A stretch of DNA of 64,000 nt from assembly GCA_963794215.1 (NCBI GenBank), contig CAWCCQ010000002.1:434001-498000 (forward strand), in the 5' to 3' direction. Positions 8,728 through 18,409 of this stretch are shown here, one piece after another. The stretch is from DATKRB01 sp963794215 (GTDB lineage: Bacteria > Actinomycetota > Acidimicrobiia > Acidimicrobiales > RAAP-2). Made by a program: the position numbers and the translations under genes. Positions within the stretch are counted from its first letter, which is position 1. The number at the start of each line of letters is the position of its first letter. Under the pieces are notes generated by a model that saw only the letters and a program-made list of their open reading frames with translations, was not told the DNA's origin and made no database searches.

Positions 8728-11700
8728 TCACCCCGTCGGTGGTGACCAGGGGCGTCCGCGCACCCCCCGGCAGGCCGCCGATCCGAGGGTCCGCCCCGCC
8801 GGCAGCGTCCGCCCCGTGCGACACGCCGTCGCGGCGGAACCAATGGCCGCCCGTCGCCGAGCGACGAGCATCCATGCCACGGCCACCCAGAGCGCCATGT
8901 CGGCGAATACGCCCACCTCGGACCACGGCATCCCGACAAACGTGAGGCGAGCCGACCCGGCGCCGGCCACCGAGAACTGGGCCGCCCATCCGAACGCCGG
9001 CTTCTCAGGTACCGCCTTCCCCCCGACCGATAGGTGCCATCGTCCGGCCGGAGCGTAGGAGGCAAAGACCGTCCCCTTCGGCACCGGTCCCTGGTACGCG
9101 AGGGACTCGGGGAGTCCTCTCAGAACGGGCTGCCAGCCCGTCAGATCGGTGGCGCGGGGCGTCCCCGAGGACACGACTCCCCCGCCCCGGCGGGCGGCAC
9201 GCTCCGGCACGAAGTCGGCGTTGGCGAACACGGCGACGCCTTCGCCCCCCGGCACCTCGCGCAGATCGTTCTGGGCGAGGAGCGCAGCGGGCACCCGCGG
9301 GGACAGTGGGAAGACGGCTGGGGACTGCACCCCGTCGATGGCGGGAGCGAGGCGGTCGACCACCACCACGTACCGAATGCCGGCGGGAGCGAGCAGTCGG
9401 CCCAGGCGCGTCGTCCGGCCGTTGATGGCCAGCGACACTGCCTGCGCGAGGCCGTCCGCCGGACCCGGTCCGGCCGGGGTCCACAAGCCCGAAACGTCAG
9501 GGGTCCCGTCCTCCGAGGTCGCGTAGGCCAGGCCCGGCTCGATCGACCACCCACCGGTGGGCAGGGCTTGGGGGTCGCCGAGCCACAAGACGCGGAACGG
9601 GCCCTGGGCGGCGGACGAGGCCATGAAGGCGAGCGGGTCGGAGTACCCGACGCTCACCAGACCCCAGCGCCCGTCGAAGGACTCCGCCGCCGCCGGGAGC
9701 ACCCCGAGCACGGCGGCCAGCACAGCCGCCCCGGTGACGATCTGCCGCCACCCGAAACGGTATCCCGACAGGTCCGACTCGAAGGCGCTCACTCCGAGGC
9801 CGATGCCCACCGCCACCGCCACCGCCGCCGGCGCGAGCAGGACCACCAGGGAAGGTGCGAACGATCCCGTCCACGAGCGGCCCACGAGCCACGCCAACGT
9901 CCAGCTGAGCACGGCGACAGCCCACAGCCGGGCGGCCCACGCGAGCCGCCAGTGCCGGGCGATCAAGAGAGGCAAGAGGGCGGCGAGGACCAAGAGCCAG
10001 CCCAGCGGCGAGCTGCCGACCGGGCCCACCGCGAAGCGGAGCAGGCCGCCCCAGGTCGGAGCGGCAGACGGGGAGGTGGCCAGACCAAAGACCGCCAGAA
10101 CATTGCCCCCGGCCAGGGTCCCGACCACCCATGGCCCACACAGCACGACGGCCACGACAGTGGCGCCAGCAGCAACGACAAGCACCCGCCACGCCCCGTG
10201 CCACTGCCCGACCACGAGCGAGCCGGCCACGATGCCCAGTGCGCAAAGGGGCACGACCACCGCCATCGCCGGGGCAAAGGACCCCGCAACCGCCTCGAGC
10301 ACCCCGAGGGCCAATGCCTGGGCGACGAGCGTCCCCCGCCACCCCCACAACGGCCGCCCCATCTCGGTGTCGAACGGAGGGAACCCGCTCGCCCGCGCTA
10401 GTCGGCTCAGAACGAACGGCACCGCCGCGTAGGCCACCAATCCGTCCCAGCGACCGCGGGCCAGGTCGTCGTAGGGCAGGGGCAGGCCGAGGTAACAGAT
10501 CGCTGCTACCAGGCGGGCGCGAGGCGAGGCGAGCGGGCGGAGCAACCGGGCGACCCCGTAGCCGCCGAGAGGGATACACCCCAGCACCAGCACCTTCTGT
10601 ACGAGCCCCATGGCACCGAACAGGGCGGTGCCTGCCACGCCGAGGACGGCGAACGCCGGCGTTGCCGGTGCGGTGCTGCCCACCCCGGCGGGCTGCCATC
10701 CCGCGACCAGGTGGTGCCAAACTCCCGACCACGTGCCGAGCGGCAGGAACTGACCGACGAGCGGAAGGCCGCCGGCGAACAGGTCGCGGGTGCCAAAAGT
10801 GAGGACGAGCGCCACGACCACCCACGTCACCAGCCGTGAACGTGGGGTCGCGAGCACCCGACGCGGACGGCGACGGCCGAAGCGGTCTCGATTGGCTCGG
10901 CGCCCGAGGTCGTCGAGGTCGTCGAAGTCGGCGTCTTCGGAAAACGCCTGTCCAAGGCTTCCGGTGAGCACCGGCTCGAAGGTTGTGCCCACACCGTCGC
11001 CCGAGACGCGAAGGGCGCCCTCGACGGCCGAGGGAGATCGGCCATGGGCGACGTCGAACCCCTCGTGCGTGAGCCGCGACAGGTACGTCATCGCCCGGGC
11101 ACTGCCCCGCAGTTGGAGGCGACGCACCTCGGCGTCGGGCAGCACCCGGTGCGACCGGACGTCGCGGCGCAAGGCGCGCAGCTCGCCCAGGCGTGCCAGG
11201 TTCCAGCGCCAGGCGCCGAACACGGCCCCGGCGCGCGCCCGGTCACCAGCAACGAGGGCGGCCGCAATCTCGGCCACCGCCAGAACCAGGGCTTGGGGTA
11301 GCACCCGGGCGAGGTGGAACGGTCCGTAGCACTTCAGCACGGCACGTAGCTCGTGTCGGCGCTGGAGCGCTTGCAAGGTCGGCGCAACGTCAGCGGCATC
11401 GGTGCCCGAGATGAGCTCGGCCGTCGCCACCTCGAGCGAGCGAACACGGGCGTCGGGTGCAACCACCACCCGCGCCCCGGCGGTCTGGGCCCTCCAGCTC
11501 AGGTCGAGGTCTTCTCCCATGGCGACCATGGCGCTGTCGTAGCCGCCGAGCTCGACGAACAGATCGGCGCGGACGAGGCAACACCCGGTAGGCGCCACGA
11601 AGACGTCGCGCACGGCATCGTGCTGGCCGTGGTCGACCTCGCCGGTCTGAACGCGCTCAACAACGGCGCCTGTCTTGTCGGCGCTCATCCCGACGTGGAC

Positions 11701-12090
11701 GAGCACCCCGGGGTCGTCCCAGCGCACGATCTTGGGCGTGACGATCCCCGCGTTCGACCGGTAGGACTCCTCGACCATCACCTGCAACGCGCCATGGGTG
11801 AGGGCGCAGTCGTCCTGGCACAGCAAGAAGAAGGCGGCACCCTCCACCATCCCGATGACCTCGTTGGCTGCGGCGCCGAAGCCCACGTCGCCATGGAGTT
11901 GCCGGACGAACGCCTCGGGCAAGATGGCCGCCACTCGGGCCGTCGGGTCGACCTCCCCTCCGGCCACGAGGACCAGAACGGAGAGCTCGTCATAGTGCTG
12001 GTTCGCCAGGCTGGCGAGGGTCTCGTCGAACCACGGGCCCGGATCCCGAGTCACCACGACAGCCACCACAGCGGGTGCGCGGGCGTCCAT
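8728..12090 (-). CDS. Large family-2 glycosyltransferase with multi-pass membrane domain
   Basis: A 1120-aa fusion. Residues 1-300 are a GT-A family 2 domain: VVTRDPGPWFDETLASL at the start, LLCQDDCAL (Asp93-Asp94 as the DxD equivalent) and GEDLDLSWR (acidic base region, 192-200). From about residue 440 to 860 there are at least a dozen hydrophobic segments, and the C-terminal third is a soluble, presumably extracytoplasmic domain ending in one more membrane helix. In other actinobacteria this giant GT2 lies beside DUF5719, as here, and is thought to act in cell-wall glycan assembly. The acceptor and sugar are unknown. ATG 12090 was chosen because the GT2 fold begins directly after it; no clear ribosome site is visible. 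Confidence 0.85.
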   Translation of the reverse strand: MDARAPAVVAVVVTRDPGPWFDETLASLANQHYDELSVLVLVAGGEVDPTARVAAILPEAFVRQLHGDVGFGAAANEVIGMVEGAAFFLLCQDDCALTHGALQVMVEESYRSNAGIVTPKIVRWDDPGVLVHVGMSADKTGAVVERVQTGEVDHGQHDAVRDVFVAPTGCCLVRADLFVELGGYDSAMVAMGEDLDLSWRAQTAGARVVVAPDARVRSLEVATAELISGTDAADVAPTLQALQRRHELRAVLKCYGPFHLARVLPQALVLAVAEIAAALVAGDRARAGAVFGAWRWNLARLGELRALRRDVRSHRVLPDAEVRRLQLRGSARAMTYLSRLTHEGFDVAHGRSPSAVEGALRVSGDGVGTTFEPVLTGSLGQAFSEDADFDDLDDLGRRANRDRFGRRRPRRVLATPRSRLVTWVVVALVLTFGTRDLFAGGLPLVGQFLPLGTWSGVWHHLVAGWQPAGVGSTAPATPAFAVLGVAGTALFGAMGLVQKVLVLGCIPLGGYGVARLLRPLASPRARLVAAICYLGLPLPYDDLARGRWDGLVAYAAVPFVLSRLARASGFPPFDTEMGRPLWGWRGTLVAQALALGVLEAVAGSFAPAMAVVVPLCALGIVAGSLVVGQWHGAWRVLVVAAGATVVAVVLCGPWVVGTLAGGNVLAVFGLATSPSAAPTWGGLLRFAVGPVGSSPLGWLLVLAALLPLLIARHWRLAWAARLWAVAVLSWTLAWLVGRSWTGSFAPSLVVLLAPAAVAVAVGIGLGVSAFESDLSGYRFGWRQIVTGAAVLAAVLGVLPAAAESFDGRWGLVSVGYSDPLAFMASSAAQGPFRVLWLGDPQALPTGGWSIEPGLAYATSEDGTPDVSGLWTPAGPGPADGLAQAVSLAINGRTTRLGRLLAPAGIRYVVVVDRLAPAIDGVQSPAVFPLSPRVPAALLAQNDLREVPGGEGVAVFANADFVPERAARRGGGVVSSGTPRATDLTGWQPVLRGLPESLAYQGPVPKGTVFASYAPAGRWHLSVGGKAVPEKPAFGWAAQFSVAGAGSARLTFVGMPWSEVGVFADMALWVAVAWMLVARRRAAIGSAATACRTGRTLPAGRTLGSAACRGVRGRPWSPPTG

Positions 12091-12186
12091 CAGGGCAACG
12101 AGGCTACCGGCTCCGCCTCGCTTCTGAAGGCCGCCCACCAACGTTGCAGGTCCTCGAGCTCGCGGAGCCGCGCAGTCTGCGAGTGC

Positions 12187-12215
12187 TTGCAACTGTGCCC
12201 TTTTGGAAATACTCT
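12187..12215 (+). promoter_or_regulatory. Candidate sigma-70-type promoter
   Basis: TTGCAA (12187-12192), a 17-bp spacer and TACTCT (12210-12215) lie 52 bp before the start of the small gene at 12268, in the divergent interval after the GT2 start. Spacing is ideal, but the -10 match is only moderate. Confidence 0.35.
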
Positions 12216-12267
12216 GGTTAAGAGGACAGCGCGATCGCGCCGCCCACCGACGAGTGGAGGGAAGCAG

Positions 12268-12804
12268 ATGCCCGAGCTCCCCGAAATGCCCGATCTCCAA
12301 GAGCTCACCAGAACGCTGACCCGAGCGGCGCGAGACGCCGCGGTTGTGGCGGTTGGCCTTGGGGTGGTGGGATTTCAACGAGCCCAGGTGCGGCGGGTGG
12401 CGATCCAACGGCGCTTGGCCGACAGCCCGGCCGCCGGCGCCACGATTGGCGACGTGCGCTGCCAGTTGTTCCGGCACGCCGGGCAGGTGGACGGGCTAGT
12501 CGGCACCCTTCTCGAGCAGCTTCGTACCACCCTCGAACCCCTCGAGGAGCAGCTTCCACCTCCCGCCCGCGAGGCCGCCAAGCGGGCGCACGAGCAAGCA
12601 GACAGCCTCCGAGCGCTCGTGAAGGACCTGCTGACCGTCCCGCCCGCTTCGACTCCGGGCGATTCGGCTCCGACTCCGCCCGCTTCGACTCCGGGCGATT
12701 CGGCTCCGGGCGATTCGGCGCCCGCCGCTTCGGCTCCCGGCGATTCGGCGCCGCCCGATTCGGTCGATCAGGATGCTGGCGAGGACAGCGCAGACTCCCA
12801 GTAG
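12268..12804 (+). CDS. Hypothetical protein with repetitive Pro/Ser/Ala tail
   Basis: A 178-aa protein with ATG at 12268 behind GGAGGG. The N-terminal 120 residues are predicted amphipathic helices (LTRTLTRAARDAAVVAVGLG, then LEQLRTTLEPLEEQLPPPAR), reminiscent of small envelope- or granule-associated proteins in actinobacteria, but I do not recognise a family. The C-terminal 50 residues repeat a PGDSAP/PASTPGDSAP unit. The gene ends inside the convergent reductase gene, sharing 37 bp (12768-12804), so its last codons are antisense to the reductase C terminus. Confidence 0.65.
   Translation: MPELPEMPDLQELTRTLTRAARDAAVVAVGLGVVGFQRAQVRRVAIQRRLADSPAAGATIGDVRCQLFRHAGQVDGLVGTLLEQLRTTLEPLEEQLPPPAREAAKRAHEQADSLRALVKDLLTVPPASTPGDSAPTPPASTPGDSAPGDSAPAASAPGDSAPPDSVDQDAGEDSADSQ
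12645..12765 (+). repeat. In-frame tandem repeat coding PGDSAP units
   Basis: Imperfect direct repeats with the core GGCGATTCGGC, spaced 15-36 bp apart and copied about five times, encode the PGDSAP-rich tail of the small gene at 12268. The repeat stops just before the overlap with the convergent gene. Such tracts are prone to slippage. Confidence 0.7.
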
Positions 12805-13676
12805 TCAAGTACGGCACGCAGCGTGTCGTCGAGGGCGATCTCCGGCTTCCACCCGGTAGCAACCTCAAGGGCACGCGCGCTCCCGCGCAGCACCGGCACG
12901 TCGACGGGTCGCAAGAGCGCCGGGTCCGTGCGGAGGTGCAGCTCAGCGCCGGCCAGCTCGAGAAGTCGTTCGGCCACCTGCCCGATGGCGACGTCGTGGC
13001 CCGAGCAGACGTTGAACACACTCCCGGGCGTCGGGTCGACGGCCAGCAGCCGGTACGCCCGCACCACATCACGCACGTCGGTGAAATCGCGCCTCGTCGT
13101 GAGCGTCCCGACCACCAGCTCGCGGGCTCCGGTCCGGCGCGCCTCGACGATGCGACGGGCCAGCGCCGAGACGGCGAAGTTCGGCGCCTGGCGTGGCCCG
13201 ATGTGGTTGAACGGCCGTACCACCACGACCCGCTGACCAAAGCCGCGCCAGGCCTGCAGCGCCACCTGCTCGGCCGCCGCCTTGCTCGCGGCATAGGGGG
13301 TCGCCGGTGCCACTGGGCTGCCCTCGGTGAGGGGCAGCTCGTCGGGGCGCACCACGCCATAGACCTCGGCCGAGCTGACCACGAGCACGACCGGATTCGC
13401 GTCAGTGGTCCGGGCGGCGGCAAGCACCTCGGCGGTGCCCAGCACGTTGACGCGGAGCACCCGTGAGGGATCGCTCCAGCTCTCGCCGACGTGCGACAGT
13501 GCGGCGAGGTGGAAGATCACCTCTGGCGACGCGGCGCGCACCGCCGGACCGATCGCGTTCGGGTCAGCGACGTCAGTATCGGCGTCGATGGCCACGACCT
13601 CATCGCCCTGGGCCTCGAGCGCTTCGACCAGCCAGTGCCCGACGAAGCCGTGGCCACCGGTGATCAGGGCACGCAC
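12768..13676 (-). CDS. NAD(P)-dependent sugar-nucleotide reductase/epimerase (GDP-4-keto-6-deoxymannose reductase-like)
   Basis: A 302-aa extended short-chain dehydrogenase. The nucleotide loop is TGGHGFVG (residues 7-14); the catalytic set is SSAEVYG plus YAASK (Tyr and Lys of YxxxK); RPFNHIGPRQ and RRDFTDVRDVVRAY are typical of GDP-4-dehydro-6-deoxy-D-mannose reductases (RMD), which make GDP-D-rhamnose. Three glycosyltransferase genes follow in the same orientation, so it probably supplies a deoxysugar donor. A matching 4,6-dehydratase (GMD) is not in the window. A UDP-sugar epimerase is the alternative. Confidence 0.8.
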   Translation of the reverse strand: MRALITGGHGFVGHWLVEALEAQGDEVVAIDADTDVADPNAIGPAVRAASPEVIFHLAALSHVGESWSDPSRVLRVNVLGTAEVLAAARTTDANPVVLVVSSAEVYGVVRPDELPLTEGSPVAPATPYAASKAAAEQVALQAWRGFGQRVVVVRPFNHIGPRQAPNFAVSALARRIVEARRTGARELVVGTLTTRRDFTDVRDVVRAYRLLAVDPTPGSVFNVCSGHDVAIGQVAERLLELAGAELHLRTDPALLRPVDVPVLRGSARALEVATGWKPEIALDDTLRAVLDYWESALSSPAS

Positions 13677-13721
13677 AGCTGCACCCTATCGGCAGCGCCC
13701 CGAGCCGACTGGGCGCGACAG

Positions 13722-14879
13722 CTAGCCGCCAGCGGCGTCGGTCGCCCGTCGGTAGGCCTCGAGATGCAACGCCGCGCTCGCGTCCCACGTGCGGGTGCCA
13801 GCCACGGCCACGCCCATCGCCCGCCGGGTGATGGTGTCGGGGTCGTCGCCCGACAGCGCAACGTCTAGCGCCTCGGCAAGAGCCACCACGTCGCCGCGCT
13901 CGACGAGCACGGCCGCTCCCTGGGCCATCTCGGCCATAGCGGTCCCCCGCGTCGTCACAAGCGGCGCGCCGCACGCCAACGCCTCTAGGGCCGGGAGCCC
14001 GTACCCTTCCTCGAGCGCTGGATAGGCGACGACCGCCGCGCTGCGCAAGAGCGCGGGGACCGCGGGCTCTGGCACGTACCCGGTCAGGACGATCTGGTCT
14101 CGGTGACGGGCATTGGCGAGCACCCGAGCGAGCTCGTCGGTGCCCCAGCCTCGCTGCCCGGCGATCACTAGCTGGACATCGGGGTGCCCGGCGGCCACCC
14201 GGTCGAACGCCTGGATAAGACCGGCGACACCCTTACGCGGCTCGAGCGTGCCGACGAACACCACGAAGCGACGAGTCGATTCGAGCCCGATCCCACGCAG
14301 CACGTCCTCGTCGGCACCCGGCGCGTGCTCCGAGGTGGTGAACCGTTCGTGGTCGACGCCGTGGGGCGCCACCACCAGCGGCACGCTGACCCCGCAGAGG
14401 TCCACCAGTCGGTCCGCAGTGGCCTGCGACACGCACACGAGCGCCGCCGCCCGACGGCAAGCGACCCGGATAGCCCGACGGAACACGACCGCCTTGGACC
14501 GCTCGTGCCACTCGGGATGATCGAAGAACGTGCAGTCATGGACGGTGACGACCACGGGAAGCCGGGCCCGCTCGGGCATCGTGTAATGGGGGCTGTGGTG
14601 GACGGCCGGGCCAAGATCGTCGAGGAGACGAGGAAGCCGGACTTGCTCCCACGCGAGGCGGGTGGGGCGGCGCCCCGGTGCGGCGGCCACCACGACGGGC
14701 TCGCCGTGCCCGGGCACTCCGTCGTCACGTCTGCTCCAGCGTTCGGCGTCGTCGCGGCGCGACAGCAACACCAGCTCGACGTCCTCGCGCCGCCTGAGGG
14801 CATGGGCCAGCTCGATGGTGTAGCGCCCGGCGCCGGCCGGCCGGCGGGGCACGGCGGTGACGTCCAACGAGACCCGCAT
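13722..14879 (-). CDS. GT4-family glycosyltransferase
   Basis: A 385-aa GT-B enzyme starting MRVSLDVTAVPRRPAGAGRY; the ATG overlaps the upstream stop by 1 nt (TGATG). The N-terminal acceptor domain has VHHSPHYTMP; the donor domain has VFVGTLEPRKG and the E-x7-E signature in ALEEGYGLPALEALACG. It retains the configuration of an NDP-sugar and is probably cytoplasmic or peripheral to the membrane. It is the last of three consecutive GT4 genes, presumably building a short oligosaccharide; sugar specificity cannot be inferred. Confidence 0.88.
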   Translation of the reverse strand: MRVSLDVTAVPRRPAGAGRYTIELAHALRRREDVELVLLSRRDDAERWSRRDDGVPGHGEPVVVAAAPGRRPTRLAWEQVRLPRLLDDLGPAVHHSPHYTMPERARLPVVVTVHDCTFFDHPEWHERSKAVVFRRAIRVACRRAAALVCVSQATADRLVDLCGVSVPLVVAPHGVDHERFTTSEHAPGADEDVLRGIGLESTRRFVVFVGTLEPRKGVAGLIQAFDRVAAGHPDVQLVIAGQRGWGTDELARVLANARHRDQIVLTGYVPEPAVPALLRSAAVVAYPALEEGYGLPALEALACGAPLVTTRGTAMAEMAQGAAVLVERGDVVALAEALDVALSGDDPDTITRRAMGVAVAGTRTWDASAALHLEAYRRATDAAGG

Positions 14880-16177
14880 CACCGGTTCGCTGACCACTCG
14901 CCCCGGGCGAGCGAGGTCCACAACGCGACATGGGCCTCGGCCGCGACCCGCCACGTGCGGTGGGTCGCGTCGGCCGTGCCGGCAGTGACCAGGGCGCCTC
15001 GGAGCACGTCGTCGGTCGTAACCCGCACCAGGGCGGCAGCGATGGCTGAGGTGTCGAAGGGGTCCACCAACAGGGCGGTCGGCGGGGCACCCGGACTCGT
15101 CGAGACACTCGGCACGCGCACGCTCGCCACCACCGGGGCGCCGAGCCGCATGGCCTCGACCGGTGGAAGTCCGAAGCCCTCCGCGTAGGGCACATAGACG
15201 AAGGCACGGGCCGCGGCGTACAGGGCGGCGAGCACCTCCTGGCCCACGGGGCCTACGTGGACGACGCCGGGCGAGGCGAGCAGCTCGGACCACGACGTCC
15301 TCCGGTTCGGGTTTTGTGGGTCGACCGGTCCATCACCCCATCCGCGGGGTCCCACGATCACCAGTGGCAGGCCGTCGGGTAGCGACGGGCGGGCGACCTG
15401 GTACGCTTGGACGAGCCCTGCCAGGTTCTTGCGGGGTTCGAGCGTGCACACGCTCAGCAGGTACCCCCCAACCACCCCGTGACGGGCGAGGAGCTCGGAC
15501 GCGCCGGCAGCGTCGGGGGCCGCCACGTGATCGGTCCCCTCACCGATCACGTGCACCGAAGAACGATGAGCACCAGCGTCGACCAGGTCCGAGGCCACCG
15601 GCTCCGACGGGACCACCAGCGCGTCGGCGTGCTCGAGCGCCCGGCCCAAGGACGCCTCGTGCCAGCGGCGACCGCGCGGCGTGGTCGACACGCCGTGCCG
15701 CCAGGCGAGGTCGTGAATGGTCACCACCAGGGCCGGACGCCGTTGACCCGGCCGACTGCGGACCGGCGGTGCGGCCTGCGAGACCGCGTGGACCACGTCG
15801 TAGCCCCGGGGCGCACCTACCAGGCCGCGGTCCCACGCCCGGGTCAGCAGGCGCCCCGGCAGCCGAGAGGCGTACACCGGCCATCCGAACCGACCGAGCG
15901 GATCGCCGGTGCGACCAGGCCGGTGGGGTCGGCTCGCCAAGAGCCCGAGGGCGAGTGAGCCCCGACCGTGCGGCTCGTCAGGGTCATCTCGGTAGCCATT
16001 CTGGGTGGAGGTCCTTCCCCCCGCTTCGGAGGCGCGGATCGCCGCCAACCCCTGGAGTAGTCCCCGGGCGTAGGTGCCGATTCCCCCCGGCACGTCTCGT
16101 CGGAGCTGCTCGACAACGAGGAGCACCCGTGGCTCGACCCGTCGAACCGCTTCTGGCTGCGGGGCGCTCTTCCTCAT
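14879..16177 (-). CDS. GT4-family glycosyltransferase
   Basis: A 432-aa GT-B enzyme starting MRKSAPQPEAV at ATG 16177, whose first bases overlap the TGA of the preceding GT4 (ATGA junction). It has VPGGIGTYARGLLQGL near the N terminus, SVCTLEPRKNLAGLVQAY, and YAEGFGLPPVEAMRLG (E-x7-E) in the donor-binding domain. As sequenced it is in frame with the upstream gene because of a shift near 16273; the ATGA junction shows that the two are separate genes rather than a fusion. It is the middle member of the three-gene GT4 run. Confidence 0.85.
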   Translation of the reverse strand: MRKSAPQPEAVRRVEPRVLLVVEQLRRDVPGGIGTYARGLLQGLAAIRASEAGGRTSTQNGYRDDPDEPHGRGSLALGLLASRPHRPGRTGDPLGRFGWPVYASRLPGRLLTRAWDRGLVGAPRGYDVVHAVSQAAPPVRSRPGQRRPALVVTIHDLAWRHGVSTTPRGRRWHEASLGRALEHADALVVPSEPVASDLVDAGAHRSSVHVIGEGTDHVAAPDAAGASELLARHGVVGGYLLSVCTLEPRKNLAGLVQAYQVARPSLPDGLPLVIVGPRGWGDGPVDPQNPNRRTSWSELLASPGVVHVGPVGQEVLAALYAAARAFVYVPYAEGFGLPPVEAMRLGAPVVASVRVPSVSTSPGAPPTALLVDPFDTSAIAAALVRVTTDDVLRGALVTAGTADATHRTWRVAAEAHVALWTSLARGEWSANR

Positions 16178-17432
16178 CGCTGGTCTCCGCCGGTGGACCG
16201 CTGGTCCTCCAGCGCGGCCCGATAGAGCTGGTCGAGCCCCTCCGCACAGCGCGCCCAGGTGAAGCGGCCCGCACGCTTGAACCCCGCGCGCGATCAGTGA
16301 CGCCCGCTCGGCCCCCGAGTCGAGCACGTGTGCGAGGGCATCGGCGAGGGCCCCCCGGTCGCCCACCGGCACCAGTGCCGCCGCGTCGCCCAGCGCTTCG
16401 GGGACGGCGCCCGCCCGTGAAGCGACGACCGGCACTCCTGCCGCCATGGCTTGCAAGGGAGGCAGACCGAAGCCCTCGTAGAGCGACGGGTAGGCCAGCA
16501 CGGCAGCTCCCCGCAGGAGGCCGCCCAGCTCGGCGTCGCTCACCCACCCCGTACGTACGATCCTGTCGGCGTGACGGGCCGCGCCCACCGCCCGATCGAG
16601 CGCGGTCGTGCCCCAGCCTTCCGGTCCCACCAGCACCAGGGCCACGTCCTGATGCTGCGCCGCCAGATCGTCGAACGCCGCCACCAGTCCCGGCAGGTCC
16701 TTGCGCGGCTCGGCCGTTCCGATGGCGAGGACGTAGCGATCCGTTCCCGCCGGGAGCGCCACCGAGCGCCGAGCCGCCATTTCGAGTGAGGGGCCAGGCC
16801 CCACCTCGGGTACCCCCGGCGCGATGGCGCGGACCCGTTCGGGACCCACGCCGAAGGCTTCGATGACCTCGCCGGCAACGAAGTCCGAGTGCGTGTGGAC
16901 CCACGCCCCGCGCCGCAGGGCCCGCCGCACGAGGTTCGGGAAGGCCAGGGTCGGGGCGTCACACAGCTCGGGGTAGCGCAGGGGCGTCAGGTCGTGGACG
17001 GTCACAACCTGCGCGGCGCGCCGCGTCGGGGGAACGACGAAGTTCGTGCCGTGCACCACGTCGACGGGCCCGACGAACCACTCGACGGGTGGGAAGTCCA
17101 TATGGGCCCAGGCCTGATGGAGCGGGCGGGCTGGCATCGCCCTCTGGGCGGATCGCACGCCCGGAGGCAGGGCGCCCGCGATCCCCTGCCGGCGGCGCCA
17201 GCTGACCGCGTAGGCCCCGACCTCCGACATCCGACCGGCCACCCAGTCCCGCCAGGATTCCCGCGCAGAAGACCCCGACGCCGGTGGGTCGTGCGAGCAG
17301 CGGCGTGGCGTCGACGCTCACACGCAACACGGCCTGGGTTGGCGCCGGGCGAGTGTCGTCGGTCGGGTCGGCCACCTCCGAGGTGGCGGGCCCGTCAACC
17401 GGGTCGAACGGCACCCGGGGAGCCTTGCACAC
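16174..17432 (-). CDS. GT4-family glycosyltransferase, interrupted by two single-base frameshifts
   Basis: Reading through two extra bases gives a 418-aa GT-B enzyme. It starts GTG 17432 (or the GTG just before RVSVDATPLLARPTGVG). The first shift is near 17227, where an extra G splits RSDV from EVGAYAVSWRRR. The second is near 16273, where an extra G in a G run splits SLIARG from FKRAGRFTWARC. The stop TGA 16176-16174 overlaps the next gene. Motifs are intact: VVTVHDLTPLRYPE, AIGTAEPRKDLPGLV and YEGFGLPPLQAMAAG. With flanking motifs this well kept, sequencing error is more likely than decay. Confidence 0.75.
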
Positions 17433-17510
17433 GTGCTCGGGCCCAACGCGCTGGGTTCGAAGCCGAAATCGGAGACGAGCACCGGGTGAATGACGATGAG
17501 TGAAAAGGAG

Positions 17511-18368
17511 CTAAGCCTGCTCCCCCTCGCGAGGTGCTCGAGTACCGCGTCGGCCAGAGCCGGCCAGGCGTGGCGTGCCCAGTCGCCGAATGGCCGGTCG
17601 GTGAGCGCCCCCAACGCGACCCCGGCGTCGGGGTCCACCCACAAGAACCCGCCGACTCTGCCCGAAGTGGCCGAAGGTGCGGGGGCTGTTCCGAGCGCCG
17701 GTCCAGTGCGGGTGCTTCGCGTCGCGCAGCTCAGGACCGAGACCCCAATCGCAGGGTCGCTGGCGACCGAAGCCCGGGAGCACGCCATCGAGGCCGCCAA
17801 ACGCCACCGACGTCGCCCGCTCGAGGGTGGTCGGTGAGACCAGCTGTGGCGCAAGCAGCTCGCAGCCGAGCGTCACCAGGTCGCCGATCGGCCCCCGAGG
17901 AGCCGGCAGCCGGCGATCCGGTGGCGTCGAAGCGCACGCCGTGCATGCCGAGGGGCTCGAGGACGCGCCTCGCGGCAAGTAGTCCCCGAAGGCGAAACCG
18001 GTGCGCGCTGCGACGTGGTCGGCCAGCACCTCGTAGCCGTGGTTCGAGTAGATGCGACGCGTGCCCGGGGGTGACAGCGGGGGTCCAGCGGCCGGACCCA
18101 GTCCCGACGCGTGGGCGAGCAGGTGCGCGACCGTCGATCCCGGGGGGCCGGCCGCCTCCTCCAAGCTCACGCTGCCCTCTTCGACCGCCACCAGCACCGC
18201 CAACGCCGTGCAAAGCTTTGTGACCGAGGCCCAGCGGAAGGTGCGTTCGTCCCGCCCTCAAGACCGGCGAGCCTCGGCCCGGAGCCTTTCGGCTCGCTCG
18301 GACGCCACCAGGCGCCGACGGCCGCCGAGCCCACGCGGCCAATGGGTCACCGAACGGAGGGCATCCAT
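17511..18368 (-). pseudogene. Beta-lactamase/serine-hydrolase (PF00144-like), multiply frameshifted
   Basis: Pieces in all three minus frames add up to one penicillin-binding-protein-like serine hydrolase of about 285 aa: FRWASVTK (SxxK nucleophile, near 18230), LLAHASGLG, IYSNHGYE (YxN motif), then EPLGMHGVRF, SPTTLERATSVAFGGLDGVLP and GFLWVDPDAGVALGALTDRP. Shifts are needed before SVTK (about 18260-18300), after FAFGDYL (about 17980) and after FGHFGQ (about 17660). Such hydrolases act on cell-wall peptides or esters. The ATG at 18368 is the best start; the extreme C terminus is uncertain. It is divergent from cofD, 41 bp apart. Confidence 0.6.
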
Positions 18369-18409
18369 GCCGAGCGTGAGCGTACCGGCGCCGGCATAGG
18401 CTGCCCGTC

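Noticed and set aside
14879..17242. Apparent 787-aa double glycosyltransferase
   Set aside because: The ATGA junction at 16174-16177 and the motif layout show two genes joined by a frameshift near 16273, not a real fusion.
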